From RPRI01 sp051233685 (GTDB lineage: Bacteria; Desulfobacterota; Desulfobacteria; Desulfobacterales; RPRI01): 30,788 nucleotides of DNA. Every line of letters begins with the position of its first letter. Within the stretch, counting starts at the first letter, position 1. The stretch lies in assembly GCF_051233685.1 (NCBI RefSeq), contig NZ_JBAMMY010000068.1, positions 1 through 30,788 on the forward strand, written 5' to 3'. The position numbers and the translations under genes were made by a program. Positions 1 to 8,236 of the stretch are shown in pieces. The notes beneath the pieces were generated by a model. It was given only the letters and a program-made list of their open reading frames with translations. It made no database searches and had not been told where the DNA came from.

Positions 1-2
1 GT

Positions 3-119
3 ATTGTCAAAAACTCGGCATTTATTGCCTTTTGTGGTTCTCCAATGAAAATCGGAGCCCTTAAGTCCGCTCTATTGCCGGGATTTCAACTGTTGACCTG
101 TTTAACAAGCCGCCTTTAA
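3..119 (+). other. Short open frame cut by window edge, unidentified
   Basis: An open frame enters from the left edge and runs 38 codons to a TAA at 117-119. Its translation ends in residues resembling ...LLTCLTSRL. I do not recognise a family. It could be the tail of an upstream gene or a chance reading through an intergenic repeat. Nothing else can be supported between the edge and recC apart from the tandem duplication at 180-225. Confidence 0.15.
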
Positions 120-179
120 TCGTTTTGAAATTAGCTCTATATAATAAAATTTGATTTATTGAAACATTGCATCTTAAAT

Positions 180-225
180 AAAATTATTAATCAATATTTC
201 AGAAAATTATTAATCAATATTTCAG
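180..225. repeat. 23-bp perfect tandem duplication upstream of recC
   Basis: Positions 180-202 are repeated base for base at 203-225. The core is ATTAATCAATATTTCAG, present twice. The unit is not a multiple of three, which argues that the region is untranslated and that recC starts downstream at 255 rather than at the TTG at 159. It lies 30 bp before the recC start codon. Confidence 0.85.
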
Positions 226-254
226 CTTCGATTAGATATTATAAAAGGTTTAAT

Positions 255-3200
255 ATGCCAGGCCTTAAAGTATATAGCAGTAACAAACTTGAAATTCTAT
301 CACAAAAGCTTTCTGAGATTGTCAGAGTTCCGCTTTCAGGGTTTTTGGAATTTCCTCTTTCTCCGGAGGTTATAATTGTTCAAAGCAAATCAATGGAACA
401 CTGGATTTCTTTGCAGCTTGCAAAACAAAACGGAATTTGCGCAAACTGCCGTTTCCCTTTTCCCAATGCTTTTGTTGATGATATAATTAAACTTTTTTTT
501 CCGGATATTCCCAAGACAAATCTTTTTACACCTGCTGTAATGGCATTAAAACTTTTAAAAATTCTCCCTGATTTCCTCGAACAGGCAGAATTTGACTGTT
601 TAAAGAGATATCTTCAAGTTGATAGAAACAGTTTGAGGCTTTTTGAGATTTCTGAAAAAATAGCCGATCTGTTTGATCAATACACAATTTTCAGACCGGA
701 TTTTATTTTTTCCTGGGAAAACAATAAGGAAATAACCGGAAAGCATCATAAATGGCAGGCAAGTTTATGGAAAGAAATTGCAAAAGATAATGAGAAATGC
801 CACAGGTCTTATCTGCAAAAAGCCCTTATTGAAGAACTTAATACCTTCTCTCCGGATTCCGCAAAGTTTTATGGTAGAATTTCTGTTTTTGGAATTTCGT
901 CACTTCCGCATTTTCATATGCAACTTATAGAAGAGTTGGCAAAAATCTATGAAATACATATATTTCTTTTAAACCCTTGCAGACAATACTGGGCTGACAT
1001 ACTTACAGATAAAGAAGCTGGAAAAATAAAGAAACGCTATACAACAGAAACAACTGAACAATATCTGCATATTGATAAAGGAAACAGCCTATTATCTTCT
1101 TTAGGGGAGCTGGGTAAAGCTTTTTTCGAATATATTACTTCTGCTGAACATCTTTTGCTAGAAGAATTTGAGGATCATGAATGTATTGATATGCTTTCAT
1201 GCATACAGTCCGATATTTTAAATCTTCAAGAAAGAATAATACCCGAGGATCATCTCAAACAAAAAAATCCCGACCCATCAATACAGTTTCATTCATGTCA
1301 TAGCCAAATCAGGGAAACAGAGGTGCTTTATGATAAAATTCTTTCCATGTTTGAGGAATATCCTGATCTTATGCCAAAAGATATTCTTGTTATGTCGCCG
1401 GATATAGAAGTTTACGCCCCATTTATTCATGCGGTATTTGATAACAGGGAAGATAATGAACCGCATATCCCATTTTCAATATCAGATCGAACCATCAAAA
1501 AAGAAAACGGAATTATAGATAGTTTTTTATCTATCCTCGATTTGAAAGAAAGCAGATTCAAAGTTTCACAGGTAATGACGATTTTAGAAAATCAAGGTAT
1601 AAAGGAAAAATTTGGCCTGGTTGAATCTGATCTTGAAACCATAAGACGCTGGCTTAGGGATACGGGAATCAGATGGAGTGTTGACGGAGCCGATAAGACA
1701 GCTCTTGGCCTTCCTGAAATTTATGAAAATACATGGAAAGCCGGAATAAACAGACTGCTAGCAGGCTATGCTATGCACCATAAAGGACCGAGCAATAGCG
1801 AAGATATGTTTTTGGATATTCTGCCGTTTAATGAAATCGAAGGCTCTGATGCCAGGATTCTTGGAAACTTTCTTGAATTTTTGGATAAGGTCTTTGATAT
1901 AACAAACCTCCTGAAAGGATCTGAAACAATAGCAGTTTGGCATATGAATCTTTTGGGTATAATTGATACTTTTTTCACAACAGATAATGAAATTCAGCAA
2001 AGCGTACAATATATACGCAACGTATTGGGAGATATGCTTAAAAATTCTGAGCTTTCAGGGTATGATAAAAAGCTGGATTATGAAATTATTAAGCATTATA
2101 TAGGAAAAGCACTTGAAAATGAATATAGCACATCAGGATTTATAACAGGAGGCATAACATTTTGCTCCATGCTTCCAATGAGAAGTATTCCTTTCAAGGT
2201 TATATGCCTTCTTGGTATGAATAGTGATGCTTTTCCGAGAAGTTCACCATCGTACAGCTTTGACCTTATGGCAGTTGAGCCTCGGCCGGGTGATAGATCT
2301 AAGAAAAATGATGATAAATATCTTTTTCTTGAAGGATTGATAAGCGCAAGAAAAATATTTTATTTAAGCTTTATCGGACAAAGTATCCAAGATAATGCTT
2401 CCATCCCACCTTCAGTTCTTATAACCGAGCTTCTTGATTATATAAAAAAAGGCTTCGGTTTTACTCATGACCAGATGATTACCTGTCATAAACTCCAGGC
2501 ATTTTCTCCGGATTATTATAAAGGTTCCGAAAATCTTTTCAGCTACTCCAAGGATAATATGCTTGCGGCATGCAGTCTAAATGCAAGTCATCTTAATGAG
2601 AATGAAAATATCTCTTTCATTTCAGATAAGCTTTCCGGGCTTTCTGATGAATGGAAAATATTAAATATTGATTCCTTTAGCAGTTATTTCGCAAATCCGG
2701 CAAAATTTCTTCTGCAAAAACGACTTGGAATATATTTTGAGGAAAAAGAAACCGCTCTATCAGATAAAGAAATTTTTAATTTAAACGGCCTTGATAACTA
2801 TCTAATTAATCAGAACCTGCTGGCAGATATGCAAGCAGGCAAATCTTTAAATTATTGCCTTAGCATGTATAAAGCACAAGGAAAGCTTCCCCATGAAAGA
2901 ATTGGAAACATGCTTTTAAATGAATCAAGTATTAATACCAATAATTTTATAAATAAAATAGAAGCTGCTAAAAAAGGCAAGACGATATCTTTTTCAGAAC
3001 TTGATATTAATATCAATAGTTTTTCGTTAACAGGAAATTTAATGACTTGTTATGATCACGGAATAATAAATTACAGATACGCTGTGATGAAGATAAAAGA
3101 TATTATCAACTTATGGGTATATCATCTGGCCTTATGTGCCGAATATAATGATAAAATACAAAATAACTCTTTGCTCATTTGCACAGATGGAGAAATAAGA

Positions 3201-3524
3201 TTTAAACACGCATCTAAAAGCCGTGAAATTCTTGGAGAACTTATTAACCTGTATTGGGAAGGGCTTTCATCAGTCTTAAAATTTTTTCCTGATTTATCCT
3301 ATGAGTATATTAAACAGGTATATATCGATAAAAAAAATTCTAAAGATGCGATAAGAGATGTTTGTGATAAATGGTCAGGCGGTTATAAACAACCGCTTTC
3401 TGAAGATCCGTATTATAAAACATGTTTTGGAAAAACAGACCCGGTAGATATATTTAACGATTCATTTATAAAAATTTCAGAAACAGTATTTATTCCTTTG
3501 TTAGAACATATTTCTGAATGCTAA
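255..3524 (+). CDS. recC: Exodeoxyribonuclease V gamma subunit (RecC)
   Basis: RecC is the Chi-recognition and scaffold subunit of the RecBCD helicase-nuclease, which resects double-strand ends for RecA loading. The 1089-residue product is close to the usual length of about 1100. Conserved RecC landmarks are visible: an N-terminal VYSSNKLEILSQ block, IVQSKSMEHWISLQLA near residue 40, VICLLGMNSDAFPRSSPSYS followed by a GDRSKKNDDKYLFLEGL block near residues 650-700, LSFIGQSIQDN, and the late GKLPHERIG segment in the C-terminal domain. I chose ATG 255 because AAAAGG lies just upstream. The longer frame from TTG 159 would translate a 23-bp tandem duplication. recB and recD are not adjacent: a converging folate gene follows directly, so the complex would need partners encoded elsewhere. 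Confidence 0.93.
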   Translation: MPGLKVYSSNKLEILSQKLSEIVRVPLSGFLEFPLSPEVIIVQSKSMEHWISLQLAKQNGICANCRFPFPNAFVDDIIKLFFPDIPKTNLFTPAVMALKLLKILPDFLEQAEFDCLKRYLQVDRNSLRLFEISEKIADLFDQYTIFRPDFIFSWENNKEITGKHHKWQASLWKEIAKDNEKCHRSYLQKALIEELNTFSPDSAKFYGRISVFGISSLPHFHMQLIEELAKIYEIHIFLLNPCRQYWADILTDKEAGKIKKRYTTETTEQYLHIDKGNSLLSSLGELGKAFFEYITSAEHLLLEEFEDHECIDMLSCIQSDILNLQERIIPEDHLKQKNPDPSIQFHSCHSQIRETEVLYDKILSMFEEYPDLMPKDILVMSPDIEVYAPFIHAVFDNREDNEPHIPFSISDRTIKKENGIIDSFLSILDLKESRFKVSQVMTILENQGIKEKFGLVESDLETIRRWLRDTGIRWSVDGADKTALGLPEIYENTWKAGINRLLAGYAMHHKGPSNSEDMFLDILPFNEIEGSDARILGNFLEFLDKVFDITNLLKGSETIAVWHMNLLGIIDTFFTTDNEIQQSVQYIRNVLGDMLKNSELSGYDKKLDYEIIKHYIGKALENEYSTSGFITGGITFCSMLPMRSIPFKVICLLGMNSDAFPRSSPSYSFDLMAVEPRPGDRSKKNDDKYLFLEGLISARKIFYLSFIGQSIQDNASIPPSVLITELLDYIKKGFGFTHDQMITCHKLQAFSPDYYKGSENLFSYSKDNMLAACSLNASHLNENENISFISDKLSGLSDEWKILNIDSFSSYFANPAKFLLQKRLGIYFEEKETALSDKEIFNLNGLDNYLINQNLLADMQAGKSLNYCLSMYKAQGKLPHERIGNMLLNESSINTNNFINKIEAAKKGKTISFSELDININSFSLTGNLMTCYDHGIINYRYAVMKIKDIINLWVYHLALCAEYNDKIQNNSLLICTDGEIRFKHASKSREILGELINLYWEGLSSVLKFFPDLSYEYIKQVYIDKKNSKDAIRDVCDKWSGGYKQPLSEDPYYKTCFGKTDPVDIFNDSFIKISETVFIPLLEHISEC

Positions 3525-3556
3525 AAAGTATAAAAAATAAAATAAATACAGTTGGA

Positions 3557-4144
3557 TCAGATTCTGTATATTACTCTGTCTTCCGTAATTATTATATCTA
3601 CCTGTTTATCATGAGATTCCATTGGCACATGCTGTATTATCTGACTCTCATATGCCAATCCGACTTTTCTGGCAGTAGGAGGAAGTTTTGGAATCAACCT
3701 GTCATATAAACCATCGCCGGAGCCTACCCGTCCGCCTTTCTCATCAAAAGCCAAACCGGGTATTATAGCTATCTCAACAAAATCTATCGGAATCGGCTTA
3801 CATGTTTCGGCATCAGGCTCGAGAGTATTATTTTCTCCCAGCTTTAAATCAGTTGTCAGATCTTCGATCTTCAATAAAGTTATTTCATTCTTGTCTCTGT
3901 TAAATGACGGAAGAACAACAATTTTATTAAAATTAAGAGATATATTGATAATATCATTGCTTGCTACTTCATATAATGAATTAATATACAATAATGCTAT
4001 TTTTGCTTCTACAAAATTGGCAAATTCAAAAAGCCGCTGTTCTATACTTTGCGTTTTTTTTAATATATTATTAGATGAAAGCTTATTAAAATTTCTGGAT
4101 ATATTATTCCGTATTTCAAGCTTTTTCACTCGTAACTCTTCCAT
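3557..4144 (-). CDS. fau: 5-formyltetrahydrofolate cyclo-ligase
   Basis: This enzyme converts 5-formyl-THF to 5,10-methenyl-THF using ATP, salvaging a storage folate for one-carbon metabolism in the cytoplasm. The 195-residue length fits the family. The diagnostic phosphate and folate loop appears as GGRVGSGDGLYDRLI (family pattern GRxGxGxGxYDR), preceded by IPIDFVEIAIIPGLAFD and followed by VGLAYESQ and a late HD pair. The ATG at 4144 is preceded by GGGAGAA, a good ribosome site. The gene converges on recC with about 30 bp between stops. In many proteobacteria a 6S RNA gene lies beside this gene; I looked in the 234 bp upstream and saw no 6S-like structure. Confidence 0.93.
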   Translation of the reverse strand: MEELRVKKLEIRNNISRNFNKLSSNNILKKTQSIEQRLFEFANFVEAKIALLYINSLYEVASNDIINISLNFNKIVVLPSFNRDKNEITLLKIEDLTTDLKLGENNTLEPDAETCKPIPIDFVEIAIIPGLAFDEKGGRVGSGDGLYDRLIPKLPPTARKVGLAYESQIIQHVPMESHDKQVDIIITEDRVIYRI

Positions 4145-4177
4145 ATATGTTCTCCCGGGAAATTGGAAATATGGATA

Positions 4178-4206
4178 TTACTAACAGAATCGGTGATAAA
4201 AGTCAA
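4178..4206 (-). promoter_or_regulatory. Candidate sigma-70-type promoter for the folate cyclo-ligase
   Basis: On the minus strand TTGACT (4201-4206) is followed after 17 bp by TAGTAA (4178-4183). This would start transcription about 27 bp before the gene. The -35 is good and the -10 is poor, so the call is tentative. Confidence 0.25.
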
Positions 4207-4378
4207 CTTATAAAAATCATTGACTAAAAAGATGTTTCATGTTTAAAAGTAATCAGAGCAGATATCATAATTTACTTTGTATTATATGTGTTATCCATAT
4301 ACTTTCTATAGGTTGCCGTTATTTTTTTATATAATTTGTTATCTTTAGTTTCAGTAAATTCAACAAATAGGAATATCT

Positions 4379-5653
4379 ATGCTGGAAATCAAGTTTGTCA
4401 GACAAAATTTAGACCTGGTTCAAAGCTCAATATTAAAAAGGCATAAAAGTGCTGATATTGAAGGTTTCAAAAATTATGACTCAAAAGTCAGATCAATACT
4501 TTTAGAAATTGAAGAATTGAGACATCGGCGTAATGTGTTTTCAGATAAAATTGCATCCATGAAAAAAAAGGGAATAGATCCAAATACCCTGGTTTTGGAA
4601 ATGCGGAATGAGTCGGAAAAAATAAAAATTCTTAATTCGGAACTTTTGGAAAATGAAGAAAAGCTTAATAAAATTATTATGGAAATTCCGAATATGCCAA
4701 ATGCTTCAGTTCCTGAAGGAAAAGACTGTTCAGATAATTTATTAATAAGAACTGTAGGGAAAATACCCGATTTTGATTTTGAACCAAAAAATCACTGGGA
4801 ACTTGGGGAAAGTCTTAAAATATTTGACTTTGAAAGGGCATCAAAAATAACCGGGGCCCGCTTTCCCCTATATTTCGGAGCCGGAGCTAAACTAGAAAGA
4901 TCTATTATAAATTTTATGTTGGAAATACATACAACTGAACACGGTTATACCGAAGTTCTACCTCCGTTTATCGTAAACAGTCAAAGCCTGACCAGCACCG
5001 GACAATTACCAAAATTCAAAGATGACCTGTTCAAGTTAGAAGGCTGGGATTATTACATGGTTCCAACAGCTGAAGTTCCTGTGACAAATATTCACCAGAA
5101 TGAAATACTTGATGAAAGCGATCTGCCGATTTTGTATACAGCTTATACACCTTGTTTTCGTTCCGAAGCAGGTTCATACGGAAAAGATACAAAAGGATTG
5201 ATCAGACAACATCAATTCAATAAGGTAGAATTGGTAAAATTTGTCAAGCCTGAAACTTCTTACGATGAACTGGAAAAACTTACTCAGGATGCAGAATCAA
5301 TACTAAAACGCCTGAATCTGCCATATCGGGTTGTGTCTCTTTGTGCAGGAGATCTTGGTTTTTCTTCTGCGCAAACATATGACATAGAAGTATGGATGCC
5401 GGCCCAGGGGGTATACAGAGAAATATCATCTTGCAGTAATTTTGAAAATTTTCAGGCACGACGTGGCAATATCAGATTCAAAAGAAAAGGCGCTAAGAAA
5501 ACCGAACTCGTACATACACTGAATGGGTCAGGCTTAGCTGTTGGCCGCACAGTTGCTGCAATAATTGAAAACTACCAGCAAAAAGACGGATCTATCATAA
5601 TTCCTGATAGTTTAAGACCTTATATGGGAAATATGGAAAGGATTTCAATATGA
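4379..5653 (+). CDS. serS: Seryl-tRNA synthetase
   Basis: SerS charges tRNA-Ser (and tRNA-Sec) with serine. The 424-residue product has the expected layout. The N-terminal long coiled-coil tRNA-binding arm spans about residues 27-105. The class II catalytic core carries the serine-binding TAEVP at 230-234, motif 2 beginning FRSEAGSYGKDTKG at 260, and motif 3 NGSGLAVGRTVAAIIEN near the C-terminus. The ATG at 4379 follows an AGGA site. The stop codon overlaps the next gene start (ATGA), so serS and thrC are translationally coupled. The pairing of serS with an amino-acid biosynthesis gene is probably incidental operon packing. Confidence 0.97.
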   Translation: MLEIKFVRQNLDLVQSSILKRHKSADIEGFKNYDSKVRSILLEIEELRHRRNVFSDKIASMKKKGIDPNTLVLEMRNESEKIKILNSELLENEEKLNKIIMEIPNMPNASVPEGKDCSDNLLIRTVGKIPDFDFEPKNHWELGESLKIFDFERASKITGARFPLYFGAGAKLERSIINFMLEIHTTEHGYTEVLPPFIVNSQSLTSTGQLPKFKDDLFKLEGWDYYMVPTAEVPVTNIHQNEILDESDLPILYTAYTPCFRSEAGSYGKDTKGLIRQHQFNKVELVKFVKPETSYDELEKLTQDAESILKRLNLPYRVVSLCAGDLGFSSAQTYDIEVWMPAQGVYREISSCSNFENFQARRGNIRFKRKGAKKTELVHTLNGSGLAVGRTVAAIIENYQQKDGSIIIPDSLRPYMGNMERISI

Positions 5654-7152
5654 AACCTGATAATTTCCCGGAAGAAATCCGTCCTTTCATAATGCCAAAT
5701 CATCAGGGAAATCTTGTATACAGGTGCTTGGGATGCGGCAAAGAGCATAGCATTAAAAATCTTCTTTATACATGTCCTGATTGCGGCAAAGTTCTATTAA
5801 TTCATGATTTGAATTTTGATCTTTTAAAAAAAATTCCGGGTAAAAAATGGCAAAACATTTTTGATTATCGCAAAATGTTAAAAATCCCGGCTTTAAAGGG
5901 CATATATCTTTACCACGAATTTATAGGTTCGGTAATTCCACTTTCATCAATAATTTATCTTGGTGAAGGGCATACTCCTGTAATCGAGGCTAATTCCTTG
6001 CTGCAGGAAAAAGTAGGCATAAAATTTTTCTTTAAAAACGATGGCCAGAACCCCAGCGCTTCTTTCAAAGACAGAGGAATGGCAAGTGCATTGAGCTATA
6101 TTAATTATCTGGTCAAAGAAAAACATCTTTCCGATGTTCTTGCAGTTTGCGCATCTACAGGAGACACTTCGGCATCAGCAGCTTTGTATGCAGCTTATAT
6201 GCAGCCTCATATAAAATCTGCGGTTCTTCTTCCGTACAAAAAAGTAACACCCCAGCAGCTTTCACAACCATTGGGAAGCGGAGCTAGTGTGTTTGAAATT
6301 CCGGGGGTTTTTGATGATTGCATGAAGATAGTTGAAAACTTATCGGAACGATACAATGTCGCTTTGCTAAATTCAAAGAATGCCTGGCGTATTCTTGGTC
6401 AGGAATCTTATTCATATGAGATTGCACAAAATTTTGAATATGACATGAGAAACAAAGTCATAGTGGTTCCTATCGGAAACGCCGGTAACATCACTGCTGT
6501 ATTAAATGGTTTCATAAAATTCTATGAAACAGGGATAATAGATGTAATGCCTAAAATTATAGGCGTTCAATCAAAACACGCAAATCCAGTATATAATTAT
6601 TACAGCGAACCTGATATAAATAAGCGTAGATTTATTCCTGTAAATGTAAAACCCAGTGTAGCACAGGCAGCAATGATAGGAGACCCTGTTTCGATGCCAA
6701 GAGTTATCCATCTTGTTGAAATATATAACAGGATTGCAGGCAAAGAAAGTACATCGTTTGTTGAAGTAACAGAACAGGAAATAATGGACTGGCAAATAAC
6801 AGCAAACCGTAACGGGCATATTGCATGTACTCACGGAGGTGAATGCCTTGCCGGTCTTTCTACAGCAATCAAGAATGGTCTTGTATCAAAAACCGATACT
6901 GCCGTTCTGGATTCAACTGCTCATGCCCTAAAATTTTCAGGATTTCAGGATTTGTATTTTGAAAATAAATTCCCATCAGAATACGAAATATTACCAAATA
7001 AAGCATTAGTAAATTTTCCTGTTTTAATGCATCCTGATGATCCGGATAAAGTACCTGCTCCGGGTAAACCTTTAACGGGAAACGATTTTAAAATATTTAT
7101 AAATCGCATATCGGATGAAATCGCTAATATTCTTGATCTTAAAGAAAGATAA
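5650..7152 (+). CDS. thrC: Threonine synthase with N-terminal zinc ribbon
   Basis: This is a PLP-dependent enzyme forming threonine from O-phosphohomoserine. The 500-residue product begins with a rubredoxin-like zinc ribbon (Cys26-x2-Cys29 and Cys42-x2-Cys45). The fold-type II PLP domain follows, with the Schiff-base lysine at about Lys140 in SASFKDRGMAS, the substrate loop ASTGDTSASAALYAA, and the phosphate-binding GNAGNITAVLNG. The ribbon plus the extended C-terminus is a known variant in deltaproteobacteria and archaea. The start overlaps the serS stop by 4 bp. A cysteate synthase or another fold-type II lyase is a less likely alternative, because the lysine and GNAGN segments match threonine synthase well. 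Confidence 0.92.
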   Translation: MKPDNFPEEIRPFIMPNHQGNLVYRCLGCGKEHSIKNLLYTCPDCGKVLLIHDLNFDLLKKIPGKKWQNIFDYRKMLKIPALKGIYLYHEFIGSVIPLSSIIYLGEGHTPVIEANSLLQEKVGIKFFFKNDGQNPSASFKDRGMASALSYINYLVKEKHLSDVLAVCASTGDTSASAALYAAYMQPHIKSAVLLPYKKVTPQQLSQPLGSGASVFEIPGVFDDCMKIVENLSERYNVALLNSKNAWRILGQESYSYEIAQNFEYDMRNKVIVVPIGNAGNITAVLNGFIKFYETGIIDVMPKIIGVQSKHANPVYNYYSEPDINKRRFIPVNVKPSVAQAAMIGDPVSMPRVIHLVEIYNRIAGKESTSFVEVTEQEIMDWQITANRNGHIACTHGGECLAGLSTAIKNGLVSKTDTAVLDSTAHALKFSGFQDLYFENKFPSEYEILPNKALVNFPVLMHPDDPDKVPAPGKPLTGNDFKIFINRISDEIANILDLKER

Positions 7153-7167
7153 TAAAAAGGTAAAGCA

Positions 7168-7935
7168 ATGAATAAAAAGTGGATGGTTTTTATCGTTACT
7201 GCTACTATTAGTATTTTATTTATTTCATGTGCTGATAATAAGTTATTAAAAAGACAGGGAGAAGCACGAAGAGATGTAGGCGAAGCTTATATGAACCAAA
7301 ATGATTATACTGCCGCATTAAACGAACTGCTTGAAGCTGAAAAGCTATATCCGAATGACCATCATCTTCATAATGATCTTGGCCTTGTCTATATGGCAAA
7401 AGATCGGCTTCAGCTTGCTGTTGATCATTTCAAAAAAGCTATTGAATTAAAACCCGATTATGCTCCTGCTATTAACAACCTTGGAACTGCATATCTTGCT
7501 TTAAAAGACTGGAATTCTGCAATTTCTTGTTTTGAAAAAGTATATAAAAACCTTCTTTACGCAACACCACATTATCCTCTAACAAACCTTGGGTGGGCAT
7601 ATTATAACAAAAATGACTTTGCTCTAGCCGAAAAATATTACAAGCAAGCTTTAAAGATTGAACCTAATTACTCAATAGCATTACATGGACTGGGACTTAC
7701 CTATCTTAAAATGGGGAATGCTCCCGAAGCTGTAATTTATTTAGAAAAAGCAATGAAATATTCCCCTTGGGTCCCTGAACGTTATTTTGATCTAGCTAAA
7801 GCCTATGAAAAATTGGAACAATATGACAAAGCTATAGAATGTTATTACAATATTATTAAAATTTCACAGAATAACGACCTGTCTTTACAAGCAGAAAAAG
7901 AAATATCAAGATTAAAAGCACAAGATCACAAATAA
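7168..7935 (+). CDS. TPR lipoprotein, possibly PilF/PilW-like
   Basis: The 255-residue product has a lipoprotein signal peptide: MNKK, then a hydrophobic core, then a lipobox ending in Ile-Ser-Cys at about residue 21. Five to six tetratricopeptide repeats follow, with typical signatures such as NDLGLVYMAKDRLQLAVDHF, AINNLGTAYLALKDWNSAIS and LHGLGLTYLKMGNAPEAVIY. Such lipoproteins act as outer-membrane scaffolds. PilF/PilW, which guides assembly of the PilQ secretin ring, has this architecture and length, and a pilMNOPQ operon converges on this gene. The pilotin role is inferred from context only. It starts 15 bp after thrC with an AAAAAGG ribosome site, so it probably shares the serS-thrC transcript. 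Confidence 0.8.
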   Translation: MNKKWMVFIVTATISILFISCADNKLLKRQGEARRDVGEAYMNQNDYTAALNELLEAEKLYPNDHHLHNDLGLVYMAKDRLQLAVDHFKKAIELKPDYAPAINNLGTAYLALKDWNSAISCFEKVYKNLLYATPHYPLTNLGWAYYNKNDFALAEKYYKQALKIEPNYSIALHGLGLTYLKMGNAPEAVIYLEKAMKYSPWVPERYFDLAKAYEKLEQYDKAIECYYNIIKISQNNDLSLQAEKEISRLKAQDHK

Positions 7936-8180
7936 TTTTATGCTAAGATAATTATTGGATATGATGATAACTTTATATAATAAGCTTGCTCTTCTTTTTT
8001 TACTTAGTGCTGAATTTAAGCCTGACATAAATATTAACGTTTCTAACAGGCCAACACTTTAAGCTTTCAAAAACTTTCAAGAATAAAAAGAGACTGCTTA
8101 TTCAGAATAACTTTTTGAAGGTTTTGATAAAATTGAATTTAATATTTCTATCTATGGTAATTCATATCTTCTTCTAAAGC
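7936..8180. other. Intergenic stretch with a nested AT-rich hairpin
   Basis: No convincing gene lies between the TPR gene and the pil terminator. An imperfect hairpin pairs 8067-8080 with 8114-8127. Inside it, GAATAA at 8081-8086 pairs with TTATTC at 8098-8103. It could be a weak processing or termination structure for the upstream transcript, but low GC makes chance pairing easy. Confidence 0.25.
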
Positions 8181-8225
8181 AAAAAAATAGGCCGGATTAC
8201 TTATGATAATAAATCCGGCCTATTT
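8181..8225 (-). terminator. Rho-independent terminator of the pil operon
   Basis: A perfect 14-bp stem pairs 8185-8198 with 8212-8225 around a 13-nt loop, with GGCCGGATT/AATCCGGCC at its core. Read on the minus strand it is followed directly by a run of seven T. It lies 12 bp past the pilQ stop. On the plus strand the trailing sequence TTTACTTT is a weaker U-tract, so limited termination in that direction is possible. Confidence 0.9.
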
Positions 8226-8236
8226 ACTTTAACTGT

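Noticed and set aside
159..254. N-terminal extension of RecC from a TTG start
   Set aside because: It would translate a 23-bp tandem duplication, has no ribosome site, and does not resemble RecC N-termini. ATG 255 has a good AAAAGG site.
4145..4378. 6S RNA gene, expected near the folate cyclo-ligase in many proteobacteria
   Set aside because: The gap is AT-rich, and I saw no long rod-like structure with a central bubble and closing stem.
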